DNA of 64,000 bases from Casuarina equisetifolia (GCA_028551475.1 CM052358.1:3474501-3538500), one strand, 5' to 3'. Positions 47,937 to 61,418 are shown, numbered from the stretch's first letter. Notes: generated by a model not told the origin, from the sequence alone. Made by a program: numbers and translations.

Positions 47937-49792
47937 TCATTCACAGGCAGGTTTAGTGTCAAAGCTGCTCAAACAGACTGCAAAAGCTTGGAAAGCAGAG
48001 AGTGGGTAGCGATAATCCATGGTGAAGATGTCTTTTCCAATTTTTCCGAACTGCAAGATTACTCTTTCTTGCTCTGCAGCCGAAACATTGTGGATTGGAC
48101 CAACAGCAGCCACAAGCTGGAAATTCTTAACAGAAGCAACTGTAACCCGCCCTCTGAAATTTAAGCACCAGCACTGCAACTGCTCATGCCATCTAGGAGC
48201 CTTGTTTTTAAGAACCAGTGGCTCTCCTGAGCCCTGGGCTGCTACTTGTGGCTCTGCGAGGCTTGTGGAGCTGAAATCTATGATTGCACCCTTTCCTTTG
48301 AGAGCGCGCATGGGAGAAGACTGCTCTTCAAAGGAGAGTGGGAATGAAGTTGGTGTTGGGGCAGTTCCACCCTCCTCGATAGAAGACACTGGTATGGAGT
48401 GCATGATGCAATTCATTCTCCTTGGCCCTCTGGTGCGAAGAACATTGAGCTCGTAGGAGATGCTCCCTGCACTGTAATTACACGCTGGTACTCTTGGAGA
48501 TACCTGCTTAGAATGAAACCTTCGACTGGACCGACTATTTAGTTGAACAGTAGCTTCACATGGAGGTTGACTGTCATATATGGTGAACTTTGTCCCCAAA
48601 AAATTAGACCTGGCAAAAATTTGTAAGTAAACGTTAGGGCAAATGAATAGTGAAGAGAAGGCAAACTGATAGAGTAACTGCAATGGACAATGCTTGCCTC
48701 AATTTCCCAACATATACGCTGCTGGCCCGAGAAAAATCATCCCTAACCAAAGATATAATGAAGTCTGTGGTTGTTGCCCTTCTGATCTTTTTGGCCGCTA
48801 ACAACAATTTATCACTCTCATCTTCGGCTGCCAATTCCATAAGATCAAAGGTGAGAACCACATAGGAAATGATATAAGTTTTCTGCCACCAAATCAATGA
48901 TTCCTTTCATCAAGCTGACCTAGTAGACTAAGGATTCCCCAAGGCCAAAAAGAAAAATGAAAAATAGAGTTATCATAGGACACTTGCTTCTTCTGATAAA
49001 CTTTCTTACATATGTATCCAGAATATCTGTCGAAACCAAATTTAGTTCCTGCCACTAACTGTTAAGGAACAGAGTACATGAAAAGGAGGTCTAAACATCT
49101 TATGTGCACAACTTCTCCCAGCATTGCAAATTTCAAAATAAAAGTTATCAAGAACAATCTCCAGCAATAATGTCAAAGATCCAAAAGCTTTAATTTGATG
49201 AAAACATAGACAAGAAGATAAATTACTCACAAGGTACCAGCCCGTAGTACAGAAAATAGGTAGAAGAAGCTCTGTCCCTTCTGATAAAACACTGTATTGG
49301 AGACTCCCGAGGACCCGGCTATTCATAAGCACAAAATGTTAAATGAGGATGATAGAACACAAGCTTCACAAAAGATCTCAAAGATAAAAGAATGGGGAAA
49401 AAAAAAAAGGCAGAGGAACAAGAACACAATATTACCTGCTTTAATGATATAGGAAACGTAAGCCTTCCACATTCCTCAGGAGTTTTGACAATCTCCCTAG
49501 TGATTACCCTCCACGACCTACAAACTGAAGCACAAAAGACGACAGCTGTTCGAGCAGGCCACGAGGTCTCACTCTCTTCTACCCTCCGAATTATGTCCAA
49601 GAGCAGTTCGGGCGGTATATTTGACCACCGGCCCTGCTGAATAGGTTCCACTGACGGCTGTGGTGCTTGATCAGGTGCAATATGCGCCCTTGACTTTCTA
49701 TGCCAATACTTCTTTTCCCCCCCTCGCCTTGACATGCTACCCATTCCATCCCTCATCTCCCGCAGCTCACGAAAAATGCTTTTGAGGGACAT
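47937..49792 (-). CDS. Tubby-like F-box protein (TULP)
   Basis: Four exons on the minus strand (49792-49436, 49318-49231, 48827-48698, 48609-47937) give 415 residues. The N-terminus has [20 protein letters not shown], standard for plant TULPs, and an F-box at about 55-110 ([34 protein letters not shown]) that would bind SKP1 in an SCF ligase. The Tubby barrel follows from about 120: [97 protein letters not shown] and the family-defining end FDTKPACE. Tubby domains bind plasma-membrane phosphoinositides. Intron 3 is of the GC-AG class (AG then GCAAGC); no GT donor in that position keeps the frame. The leader probably continues, spliced, to about 50.6 kb. Confidence 0.94.
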
Positions 49793-51250
49793 CTTTAACG
49801 TATCGCATCAATCCTCTCCCTTCAATGACCAACTGCAAACCAAGAAAATCAACGTAACATGCAGTAAAAACCTACAAAAACCAATTGAAAGAAGAAGAAG
49901 AAGAAGACTCTTCAATGTTAACATTTTTCCATTGAGTAAGCAAATATGAGCCTATATTTCCCGTTTTCATTTTCAATTGTTCTCCTTAGAGATTCAAGTA
50001 AGAATTAGAAAATATGTTATAATACATAATTTCTGATGTTTGATACAGGAAGAAGATGTTTGACCGGAAGGAAAAGGGTAGTTTTTTGGTGATACTCGGT
50101 GTTGGTCCAGATTTATCTTTGTGACGGTTTTTGGTTGTGGGTTCGGCGGCGAGGGAGCCTTCTTTTCTAGTTTTGAGGTTTTTCGTTTCGGGTTGTTTCC
50201 ATTGAGGCAATGGGAAAACCCACAAAACAACCGGAAAGATCTTCAACATCATTTTCAGGGCCGGCCATTTCACCAGAAGCATTTGGAAGGTAACCCAACT
50301 ATCAACTGATGCAAAGAAAGAAAACAGACTTTCTTCCAATTTAAAAGCCAACACCCAAAATTAGAGCTTTCTCCTCCTATTCTTCCATAAGAATCCCTAA
50401 GACTCCCCGCATAACCTCCCAAACTCGTTACAATCTAACTCAACAACAGAAAAAGTAAACTCCTCGAAGATACCAATAGAGAATACTGAAAATCCAAAAG
50501 TGTGGATCCAAAAATCCAAGAAGAACCAACCTGTTGAGCAACAGCAACCCACAAAAACACACGGATCGGAGCTACAGAGCCAAAAGATCCAAAACCTTCG
50601 TTACACAAGTATCATCAGAGGACCTCTTCCGGAAACGGAGGGCTCCAAGATCGCCAACGCAGCATGAGCTTTCTTTCAGCCGCCGTCGGCACCACCTCCC
50701 CCAGCCCCTCCGACGCCGGCTCAAGATTCACCGCAAATACACTACCGCCACAACCGGAAGGTTACAGCTTTGGCTTGTGGATTAGAGGACCCCCCCAGAT
50801 CTGCACTTTGACCTTAAAAACCGGATCCAAGGCACCCTTTTTCCGCTTTTGTTATTTTAATATATCCCATCGGCTCACTTGATTAACAGGGAGCATCCAT
50901 CCTCCGATTTGATCATGCCATTTCCAGCGACCCACGTTGCAATCAAACACCCTTCCCGCTTCTGATTTGACCCGAGCCTCGCTCACCATCCTCCTCCTCC
51001 CATCTTATACATGCTTAATTAGCATTTAACTACCTTTAATTACTTCTTCCATGGATTTTTTTTTTCTCCACTTTTCCTATTTTTAGGAAAATTCTGATAT
51101 CTTTTTATGGGACAAATAGGAAACGACAGGAGTGGTCAGTTCCTGCCTCGTCCTTCTCTGTTGCCGTTCGATTCAAATTTCAAATACTGATAAATAAAAA
51201 TAAATGCATTTTTTATAATTTGGCGGGGGATATTAAATAAATGGGCAGAA
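49793..51250. other. Leader and promoter region of the Tubby-like gene
   Basis: The minus-strand leader likely includes a first exon in the GC-richer stretch around 50530-50780. Open frames on either strand here show no domains. Exact leader exons cannot be set without transcripts. Confidence 0.4.
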
Positions 51251-52320
51251 GAATGGGTCAAAGGGAGGCACGTGAGAAGCCACAGTAATGGTGGAGAAAC
51301 CCATGTCAGATTGGACCCAGCAGAGGTCACAGCTTCACGTGCTGCGGCCCGGGTCTCTCTCTCTCTCTTCCTCTCTCTACTCCCGAGAGGCGTGGAGAGA
51401 TGTAGTGATTACTCATCACTGCATAACATGCTGCGCCGCTGCACTTATGAAGCTTCTTCTTCTTCTGATCCATGGCTGTCCACTTCAATTAATTCCTCTG
51501 GGCTTCTTGCAAAAGCTGCCATCATGGCCTCGGGTTTCCTGCTCACTTCAAATTCTCCTCCCGGTGTTCCATTTTCGAATGGATCTCACATGAACCATAT
51601 CCATGACCGCTGGGGATGAGAGGAAGTTCTGACCCATGCTCCCTATAGGAGGTCAGAATGGATAGAATTATTAAAAGTGGATTTTTTTATATGTGTTGTG
51701 AGTGAGGACCCTTTTAATAAGTTAATCTTTCAAAAATAAAAAAGTTTATATTATTTTAATATAATATCAAAATTAAGAGATTGATTATCATTTTATAATT
51801 TCGATTTTAATTATCTAAAAGATGAAAATCTTATATTAAAAATTAAGATTTATAAAATTAAGTATAAATTAAAAAAAAAAATAACTTTTAAATTAATTTT
51901 TAGATTAAATTTTTAAATCTTTTAACTTGATATTAGAATCTATACTAAATCTATTTCGTTTTGTATAACCTTGAATCTAATGATATTTGTGTAAAGGCGT
52001 GCGTGAAATATTAGAGTCCTACATTAAGTTTAAGTTGAGCATTTTAACTCCAATAATTAAATTATTTATCTATATGCAATACTAGCCTAAGTTTGAACGT
52101 ATAGACCTTATAAGAATATTAATATCATGTTAAAAAATATATTTATTATTTTATTCAAAAGCTAATTCGTGACTTAAAAAGATATATTTTTTATATTTAA
52201 ATATTATATCATTATAGTTTATTTTTAATTTTTATCCTCAACGTACATAACCATAATTAAATATTATATGTAGACTTTAAATTTTGATATTTAAGATATA
52301 TAACAGGATGGAGAAAATAT
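51251..52320. other. Intergenic; GC-richer patch then very AT-rich DNA
   Basis: 51270-51620 has an open frame of 115 codons with a (CT)n run at 51354-51368 but no recognisable domain. 51660-52310 is strongly AT-rich and without features. Confidence 0.4.
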
Positions 52321-52330
52321 CAGAGGGCTT

Positions 52331-52374
52331 TGGGACTTTCTTGGGACTTTCTTGGGACTTTCTTGGGACTTTCT
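52331..52374. repeat. Four tandem copies of an 11-bp unit
   Basis: TGGGACTTTCT is repeated four times without change, at the boundary between AT-rich DNA and a GC-richer block (52375-52790). The unit contains GGGACTTTC-type sequence; no function is claimed. Confidence 0.95.
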
Positions 52375-53780
52375 AGATTCGGAAGTACATCGGTCGGTGA
52401 AACTTGGCTAGGCATGTCTGGCTTAACCCTTCACCGTAAAGAAAAGAACAACGACTGCCGACAACGGAGTCCGTTGTTGGTGCACGTTAATAGCTAAGTA
52501 GCTGGTAGTATCTGTCCAGCTCCGTTGTCTAGTCCGTCGAGGTCGTGGAGCCCCATAGACATGTCTCTCCGACAGCCGATGCTCCTACTTGCTTTGAATT
52601 TTGTATCTCCGGGCCTGCCATTAGCTGGAGGATTGGACGACACTCAGTCCCTTCGACCAAGCTCGAAAGTTGACAGCGCTGGCATATTCCTTAAAGTTGG
52701 CCACCATTCCCATGGACATGGCTTTTGGCCGAGGATTCCCACGAAGAATCCATGTATTCAAAGGGTCTCATCATGTTTGCAACGATGTTAGAGTCTATAA
52801 TCTATATAGGCTTCTCCTCCCTTCTCTTTTCGTACCAAGAAAAGTTAAAAACAAAGATATAGACAGCCATAGCTCCTTTGTTATCAAACTATGGAATAAT
52901 TCAAACTCATTCCGGATTCTTCTCTTTCACGAAATGTATTAGTCTTGACAACCCATTTGCTACCGAAGTTAGCATCCAAATAAACTGATATAAGCTTTCA
53001 AAATGGTAACAGCCAATCTTTTTAGCAAAAAATCTAGTTTGAACTACAAATGAATATTAGACAATAGAGTTTCATATAAAAAAAATATTTATAATGTGTC
53101 TTATAAATTTGAATAATTCCTCTTCTTAGTAAAGCTTTTTCAAAAAAACTTAAGCAACTTGCAAGAATAATAGTGGGCAGGACATGGACTCTATATTTCT
53201 ATGGAAGTTTGTGACCATTGTACAAAATATATTTAATATGCCAAAAAAAAAGTCGAAATAAATGATAACTAAATATTATTGAAATATAAAAATATCTCTT
53301 GTCAAGGATGATCCAACTATTTGGAGCCTTTCCTTTCGATGATGTAGATAAAAGTAGGTAGCAGTCTTGTCATATTCTTGTTTATATCTCGAGCCTTAAA
53401 AAATAGGGTAGTGTGCAAGCACAAGCATGGAACAAAATGTGGTTAAGCGTCATGGAGAAGCGTCGCACGACGTGGCTGCGCACACAAAACTGATAGTGCA
53501 TCAAATTAAAAGGTTAGGGTTAAATTCCCGAGTCCTTTTCTCTCTTGGTAATGGCTTCCTGTAATTCCTTGACAATAGACATAATTATAGATTTTCCTAA
53601 GAAAACAAAGTAGTCAGCGCTTACGAAGGGAAGATGCTCCACCTCAAGATTATGAAATCAAATTCGGCGCCTTGTCGGGAGGCAACCTCCTTTTTTTTTT
53701 TTTGGAATATTATTTGTTAGTTAACATTTTTGAATTTGATTTGGTGGGTTTAGAACTACAACAACGGAAATGGTGTTAGA
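52375..53780. other. GC-richer block then AT-rich spacer, no gene seen
   Basis: 52375-52790 is compositionally distinct, with a TATA-like tctatatagg near 52800, but no coding match. The rest is AT-rich spacer. Confidence 0.35.
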
Positions 53781-53789
53781 GCCATAACT

Positions 53790-54530
53790 TCTTTATCACT
53801 CTTATGAATTCTTGTTGATTTGAGCCTATACATTATGCACATAATATGACACTATAATAAATTTTTTAACATGAGCCATGCATTACTCATGTAGTAAAAT
53901 ACCACGATGATTCAATAATTTTAATTTTATGGTGAATAGGGAGCGTTAAGATGTGGCCAATAATCATATATTGCTAATAAATATATAAATAATTGTGTTT
54001 GTATGATTGCATATTCCAACAATTATTTGAGTTGATTTTTAGATTAGATTATTAACCTCTTAATATGATATTTAAGTAAGAATTTTCATAGCAATTATTG
54101 ATTTTAACCCATACATTACTCATGAAAATGTGCTATCGGATGATTTGATAATTTAATTATCATGATGATGAGCATGCTAAGAAGTGTACAATAAATGCCA
54201 CATTAGTAAGTAATATATTAAAAATATTGCTTATAAAATGATAGTCACTATCTTTACAAGTAAATTTTAGATTGAATAATGAGCATTTTAACATTATATC
54301 AAAGTTATAATTCCCTTAACACCTATATTGACCGCATAATGTAGCATTATAATGTTATGATAATTTGACAATTATAACGAATGACGTATTAAGATGTGGA
54401 TATTAATTGTACATTGTTAAATGATATATATAAGATTTTTGTTTATATAATAACGAGTTCTATTATATTTTAAACTGATTTTTGAATTAAATAATAAATT
54501 TCTTAACACGTCATTTTATAGATTCAAAAG
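53790..54530. repeat. Decayed tandem array, ~215-230-bp period
   Basis: A recurring order of motifs (cc(t/c)ata..tt.a/ccatgaaaa or cataatgtagcat; gatgatt(t)..ataatt; taagatgtgg; then tttttagatt(a/g)a.t.attaa/aataat...ttaacat/cac) is seen in at least three units, with the last motif at about 54042, 54269 and 54483. Divergence is high. It could be an old satellite or repeated non-autonomous transposon pieces. Confidence 0.5.
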
Positions 54531-57209
54531 GAAATAAAATATCTGAAAGTAGCATAAAACCACCGTGAAAGGCCATACATGATTCCTTTTAAGTAGATAC
54601 TTTGGTTCCATCACCATCAATATATAATTTCTGATTTGATTCTTATTTTCTTCCGGACATGAATCGACAGGTGAGTTGAGTTGTTCTGATGAAATCAACG
54701 TTGCTGTGCTGTCCTGGAAGGAGATGGGATATCTTTCCTTATCTGTACTGTTCGTGTTTTGAACAAGGTTGATAGATTTCTTGCATTCTCTTTGTTGTAC
54801 GTATTAGTGGGTTTTCTCTTCTGTGTCTATGTTCGTTTTACTAAATTTTGGGCCGACAAGTTCTTCCCCCACCATTACAAGCTCAACGTTTGGTTGGCCC
54901 AACTTAATAATCCAGCTGAATTGTTCCTTTCAACCTTTCTCTTTCTCTAAATCATTCTTTTTCTTCTTCAAAAATTATTATATTGGCAATCAGTTTCTAG
55001 AGTTAAATTTAGATATTTTTAATATTAGAAACGAAAGTAAAAAATTAAAAATATTTAACTATTAAAGAGTATTTAAATTTTAAAAATATCTTCACAATTC
55101 ATTAATTAATTTTTAAATTGAATTATAAACCTAGTTCTAAATATCTAAATACAATACTTTATCATGAATTTGATATTTCTAATTTTACTTATTGTTTTAC
55201 TCTATCATTTATGGACTAGTTCATGTTTGGATGAATGGTGCACATTAAAAATAATAATTATTTTATAATATTGGTCATTTTAGGTGACATTTCTTTTTTA
55301 TGCACACCATAGAAAATTCGAACTCACGATTCGAACCTATGACTGATAAAATTATTGGTTAAGGTTTAGCTTAAAGAACATTACTAAGCTAAAAGTCCCC
55401 TTACATTCTTGGTGACATTGTTTCATTTTAGTGTTGAAAAGAAATGAAATTGAAATTTTATGATAATTTTATTCCAAATTTCATCAAATTTTTCAAGTGA
55501 CATCATTTTACTAGGAAATTGTAAAACAAATTTTTGTAAGTTCATATTGAAACAAAGAAAATTGATTTTTTTATCAAAATATCTAATCATATTAGAAAAT
55601 TTACTAGTTTCCACAATTATGCTTATCAATACCACGTGTCAATTGACCCATCAAATACAAAATTTCCATCACTTAAAACCACACTGTTAACAAGGAAGAC
55701 TCATCATGTAAGTATCATAGTTTCAATTTTTTTTGATTCATATGCAATCACTTCATAATTTAAGTTAGTAAACAAAGTTTGGTGAGATTTTAGATTATTA
55801 AAAAATTAAAATTATGTTATTTTTTAATTATTCCCTAACATTGTACATTATTAGTTCATTGACTCACATGTCTAACATGACGAGCATATTAAACACAGAT
55901 ATTCCTTGACATTATCCTAGAAAATGATTCGAGGGATGTTTTTTGTAAGGGAAAAGAAAAAAGAACTTCCCCGGATGATTGAATGGAATACGTCGGTTGT
56001 CACCAGCCGCGCTCACCAGGTATTATTGTACATGAATCGGCCAACCATAACAAATGATTATACGTAACCAATGGAATCTAAGCATGGGAGAAAGGTAGAT
56101 TCTTGAAGCCAAATTCAAAGAAAATGCGGTTGACTAGCAGGTATTCTGCACTCTCAGAACTCTTTCTTCCTCGTTTTTCTGTCGTTTTTCAGTTTCCCTT
56201 CGAACCCTGGTTTCTTTTCAGTGTGTATGTTTGTCTCCAGCTCAATTTGCACTAACTACTCCATCATATGAACCGCAATCATCATCACCCTCCACGTAAT
56301 CTAGCTTTTCCTAATTCCAAGCGGTTCTTGAAGCTTTGTTCTTGAGTGAAGTTTTTTAATCCAAAAGTGCAATCCAGTGCTTCTTTTTCATTGCTTTATG
56401 AGATGCTAATTGGGCCCGAGTAACTATTCCTGTTGGCAACTTTAGCTGCCGATCTTTGGTGCCTTTGTTCTCGAAAGCCCTAGGAATTTAGAACTGAATC
56501 GTTGTTTTAAAATTCTAGAACTTGGGTCTCCCCTCAATTTCAATTTCCCACGACTGGGTTTGATCCATGTTGGTTAAAGTTGTATTCTTTGGCCGAAATT
56601 GATCCTTTGCATGTTACAGATTCCACGAACGGCTTCAAATTTTCGGTGTCGTGTTAAGTGGCACGTGCGCTTTCGACTTCATGTAGCTGTGTCTTTGGTT
56701 TATACCTTTAATCCCATTTTTGTGCCGAGTTTCCTATTATGCGATCGCCTCAGCCTTCAACTGATAGACAAGTATTCTGCCGTTTGAAATTATCTCTGTT
56801 TTATCAGTTTAGTTAGTTGCAAACTCAAGTTTGGTTTCCATCTCAACAGGAAAAGGGGAAAAGGGCTCCAGCTTGTCATTGATTGGCTCATTTGAAGGTC
56901 TCCAACTATAGTTTTCCATGTATAGCTCGCCATTCTTGTTCGTAGTTTTTGCTTTTTCTGACTAGTATCAGAAACCATTTATGTTGATCCGTGCTTTTAC
57001 CTTGATTCTTTGATACTTCTCTTTTAGAAATCAAACATTTTCACGCATCTTTCAAATCCTATTATTTGTTCCATAGAAATTTTACATTTCCAAGAGCGTG
57101 ACAATTTCATTTCCCCCCATTCCATTACTTATATTTGTGTATCTACATGCCATATACCTTGAAGTCATGTTTCTTGATGTCTCTTAGTGTTCTTGCCAAA
57201 TAGGTGTCT
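54531..57209. other. Intergenic; promoter and leader of the lipase gene
   Basis: 54531-55980 is AT-rich spacer. From about 56040 the composition becomes typical of plant leaders, and the coding exon is preceded by an acceptor-like ccaaatag at about 57203, so the lipase leader is probably spliced from an exon near 56130-56900. Confidence 0.4.
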
Positions 57210-60200
57210 ATGTCAATCGCCTGTGGCCTTCCCATTCTTGAGGGAGTGTACTGTCTGGCCTGTGCTCGCTGGTTGTGGCAGAAATGTCTCTACACCGCTG
57301 GCCATGAAAGTGAAAACTGGGGCCTAGCAACAGCTGAAGAATTTGAGCCTATTCCTCGGCTTTGCCGTCTAATATTAGCTAACTACGAAAATGATATTTG
57401 TAATCCAATTTGGGCTCCACCTGGAGGTTATGGAATTAATCCTGACTGGGTAGTCTTACGTAAAAATTATGAATCAACTGTTGGCCACGTTACTCCTTAT
57501 TTGATCTACCTAGATCATAACAGTGCTGATATAGTTCTGGCAATTAGGGGACTCAATTTGGCAAAGGAAAGTGATTATGCAGTTTTACTCGATAACAAGC
57601 TGGGGCAAACAAAACTCGTTGGTGGTTATGTTCACAATGGGCTCCTAAAGGCAGCAGAATGGGTTTTTGATACTGAGTGCGATCTTTTGAGGGAATTGGT
57701 TGAGAAGAATCCAAATTATACCCTGACATTTGCTGGTCATTCCCTAGGAGCAGGGGTGGTGGCACTGTTGACATTGGTTGTAGTTCAAAATCGAGGAAAA
57801 TTGGGGAACATTGAGAGGAAGAGGATCAGATGCTATGCTATGGCTCCCGCCCGATGTATGTCACTGAATTTGGCTGTCAGATATGCAGATGTTATCAATT
57901 CTGTTGTACTTCAGGTACAGCAGTTCCCTCCCATTGTTTCCTTCTTGACTCGTTTGCCTTGCAATCCATAATTGTGCTTCCATCTGCTTACTTGTATCGA
58001 AATAGAAGTGTTATTTCTTCATTGGACTGAATTTAGTCACATCTGTTATCTTCATCATAATTTAGTCAAAATGATTGATGGTTATGTTTATTGTATTCTT
58101 GGTCATAAAATAATTTTGGAAATAAATAGAAGTGAACATTGTAATTGTAAAAGACTAAAGTTACTTTTATATAAATCTTCTGTAAACACAATATTTATGG
58201 TCAAGGAATAGAGTAATAAAGTCATCACTTTGGAATTATATTCCTAATTTGCTAGGGACGGACATCATGTGGTGGGTGAGTTATTAAAAGAGCAGGACAT
58301 CTTCTGCCTACACAAAAGTTTTACATTGAGTGCATCGATACAACATTCATAACTTCTTGAAATCTATATTCTGATTTGCAAGAGATGGATGTCATGTGAT
58401 GGGCAAAAAATAAAAAAAAAACAGAGCATCCTTTTGCAAAAGTCATGTCATTAACTTGATGACTAGTTTAGTCATCATTAGTGCGATGGATTTGCAGAGT
58501 TATGGTGGATTTGTTCATTAAGGGTAAATATCATTAAAGGGTTACTTTGCTTTCCAACATTATAATGAATGTTCTTGTCCTTTATGTGTGTGCATGATTG
58601 TATATTCTATTGTTTTTAACACAAGTTGTCTAAATGAACCAGGATGATTTCTTACCTCGAACAACTACTGCCCTGGAAGATGTATTCAAATCAGTTGTCT
58701 GGTAAGAGATAGTATGTCAAAGTCTCCTTGGTTTGTTTGGTAGTTCCTAGAATGCATGATTTGAGTTTTTGCGGGTGCATATAGAGCTAAAAGTCTGTGA
58801 TTTCTGTGGTTTGTCAAATGTTTTTTTTACAACATCCACACAGATGTCTCTCCAAAGGGAACTTTGTATAATTTTGTGGGGGTTGGAAAAAAGAGTGGGG
58901 AAGAGCAGAGAGAAGGGATGGGGGGAGGGCCGGTTTGGTTGGTGGTGGAAGGGCAAGGGGAATATCATACATAATTCTTTTGATAGATCTTTGTAAATCT
59001 GGTTTTATATTGCATCTCTGTGACAACCAGTAGCCATTTGTTTTGGTGGTTTGTTCTCCAAAAAATTATGCTCCAACATTTATTGCGGATTTCTTGAGGG
59101 AAACCTTTGTGATTGCAAGAAATGAATGCTTTTATCAACATGCATTTTGTTTGTCACAAATATTATTATCTGATTCAATTCAGACTGCGCCATCTGGGTA
59201 AGATTCTGAGTCGGGTTTCCTTCACTTGGACAGTTTGCCGTGTTTACTTTGCCTAATGTGCTTGAAGGATACATGCACACTGGAGGAGAAGATGCTTAAG
59301 GATCCAAGACGGCTCTATGCACCTGGTCGTCTCTATCACATTGTTGAGCGGAAGCCCTTAAGGTATAAATAAGGTTCATATTGAGCTCTATATTCCCTAA
59401 CATTTGCGCAGTTAAGAAAAGGCACCTACATGGTGTTTTAGTACCCTTTAGTTAAGAAGACAAACAACCTCATAGTGTGTGGACTTGATAGATAGATAAG
59501 GCTTAACTTTTCTGGTATAGAGCAAATGAGAGAAGAATGTTGGTGGGGAGGCAGGTGGAGCTGCATTTTTTTTCTACAATGTTTGGCAATTTAGCTCATG
59601 CACCGGCCTGCTCTTGGCAGATTGCACCTGTTTGCAACCGCTCTTTAGGCATTTCTGTATCAAACTGTCTGACATTAACTTTGGAGACAACAAAATATCT
59701 CCCTCCCTCTCTCTCTCTCTCTCCCTCTTCCTTTTCTTTTCAGGTGGGTAAGGCAACATGGTAGGCTAGAGTCTGGACTTTGGCTTCACCAAAAGTGGTT
59801 TATGTAACCTGACAATGACTTTCAGGAGCCTGTACCCAGACTGGTGCTGGAATACATGTGGAGGCTCCTGAAAGTGGACTTGGGCTATCTTTGTTGTCTT
59901 TTGTTATGTACTAAGAGCTCAGTGTGTCAAATGAAAGGAGAGATTATAATGGTCAAATCAACTAAAAGACAAATTTTGAAAATGTATAGAAATGACTAGA
60001 GGGCTCCCTATTACTGAAGTAATATGATTTGCTTCTGTATAATTATTTTGAGATTTATCATCTTAAATTACTTAGGCACTAATGCAATGATATCAAGTAA
60101 ATAATTAATGTTGTTAGATACATATCGTATCCATCTGGGGTTACTGGAGTATGGCAGTATTTGGTGATTCATTTACAATTTCCTTTCTCTTTGGCAGGTT

Positions 60201-61418
60201 TGGAAGATTTCCACCAGTTGTGAGGACGGCGGTACCTGTCGATGGGAGATTTGAGCACATAGTTCTTTCTTGCAATGTAACTGCTGACCATGCTATCATT
60301 TGGATAGAAAGAGAATCAAGCCGGGCTCTTGACGTAAGTTATTGGCCATATAGAACTTCTAGCTCTATAGTATTTTGCTCCCTGTCCCTCTGGCATTTGC
60401 ATTTAAACATAGTATAGAAATTTCATTGGTCATTTGGCTGAAATGCAAGAGAGAATGCTTATTTATAAGGAAAAATTGTGCAAAGTATATAATATCGTAC
60501 TGTTTATTCATCAGCATTTATCAATACAGAACTCAAATTGGACTGTCTTCAATACAGGATGCATCCCTTTTCCCTTGATGATACCATGCTTAATTACATA
60601 GCATTTTAGAGATGAAGGAATACCTATTGGACAGCTTGTATCTGGAAAACCGGCTGCAGAGCCAGTAGTTCCATTTACTTCCTTCATAGTATTTAAAAAC
60701 TTTGTTTTCTGTTCGCATTTGCTTAATCCAGTTGGCTTTTACTAGCTTTACATCTACTGATCATATAGCTTTCACCAAGCTTTATGTACAAACACTGTCC
60801 TGGTCCATAATTTCAAGATTGCAGGTTCTGATGTTGTTGCTACCATTGACATGGATCGTATTTTCCAGGTCATTTAAATCATTATGTTATTGACCTTTCC
60901 AGGATGCGAACTTTGCTTCTTGTTATCTAAAATCTTGCTGGCTTTCTTATAATGCAAACCCAATGTCCTCACCATAGGCTTATAGTTGTGGTATTATATC
61001 TAAATACAACTTCTGTTATAAATGGTTGCCGAATGAAAGCTTACTTTCCACCTTTTGACTTGTTGTGAAATCTTGAAATCAGTTAATGCTGGAAAAGGAT
61101 AAGATTATGGAGATTCCTGCAAGGCAGAGGATGGAGCGTCAGGTGTCTCTTGCACGAGAACATAGTCAGGAATACAAGGCAGCACTCCAGAGAGCGGTGG
61201 CTTTGGATATCCCTCAGGCATACTCGCCCTCTGAATACGGAACATTCCATGAAATGGAAGGTGAGCATTCCGGCAGATCAAGTGAGGATATCTCATCCTT
61301 GTCCTTCCAGAGAAGGAAGGAAAGCTGGGAGGGATTTATAGGGCGTCTATTCGACGTGGATGAGTCTGGTCAAATGGTTTTCAAGAAATCAGATAATCAG
61401 AAGAAATTCACATTGTAA
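57210..61418 (+). CDS. Class-3 lipase, diacylglycerol-lipase type (alpha/beta-hydrolase)
   Basis: Exons 57210-57914, 58643-58701, 59234-59362, 60198-60333 and 61083-61418 give 454 residues in phase. It begins MSIACGLPILEGVYCLACAR, a hydrophobic N-terminus that may anchor it. NSADIVLAIRGLN is the strand leading to the oxyanion hole, and LTFAGHSLGAGVVALL holds the nucleophile in GHSLG (G-x-S-x-G). CYAMAPARCMSLNLA, YADVINSVVLQDDFLPR (likely catalytic Asp region) and LYAPGRLYHIVERKPL follow, then DGRFEHIVLSCNVTADHAII, with a His in the expected area. The C-terminal part (AYSPSEYGTFHEMEG and on) is hydrophilic. The family hydrolyses acylglycerols; plant members were once named calmodulin-binding heat-shock proteins. 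Substrate and location are not shown here. Intron 4 is long and carries exon-like pieces. Confidence 0.92.
59707..59722. repeat. (CT)n run in lipase intron 3
   Basis: A short CT microsatellite within the intron. Its complement makes an Arg/Glu-rich open frame that is not a gene. Confidence 0.85.

Noticed and set aside
48019..48456. Plus-strand 145-codon frame
   Set aside because: It is the antisense shadow of the last exon of the Tubby-like gene, which has clear family motifs on the minus strand.
51272..51619. Plus-strand 115-codon frame with Ser/Leu-rich start
   Set aside because: It spans a CT repeat and shows no family motif. An unknown small gene cannot be excluded, but there is no positive support.
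58747..59026. Pro-rich minus-strand frames in lipase intron 2
   Set aside because: They arise from a G-rich intron stretch on the plus strand (ggagggcc, gggaag) and lie within a well-supported intron.
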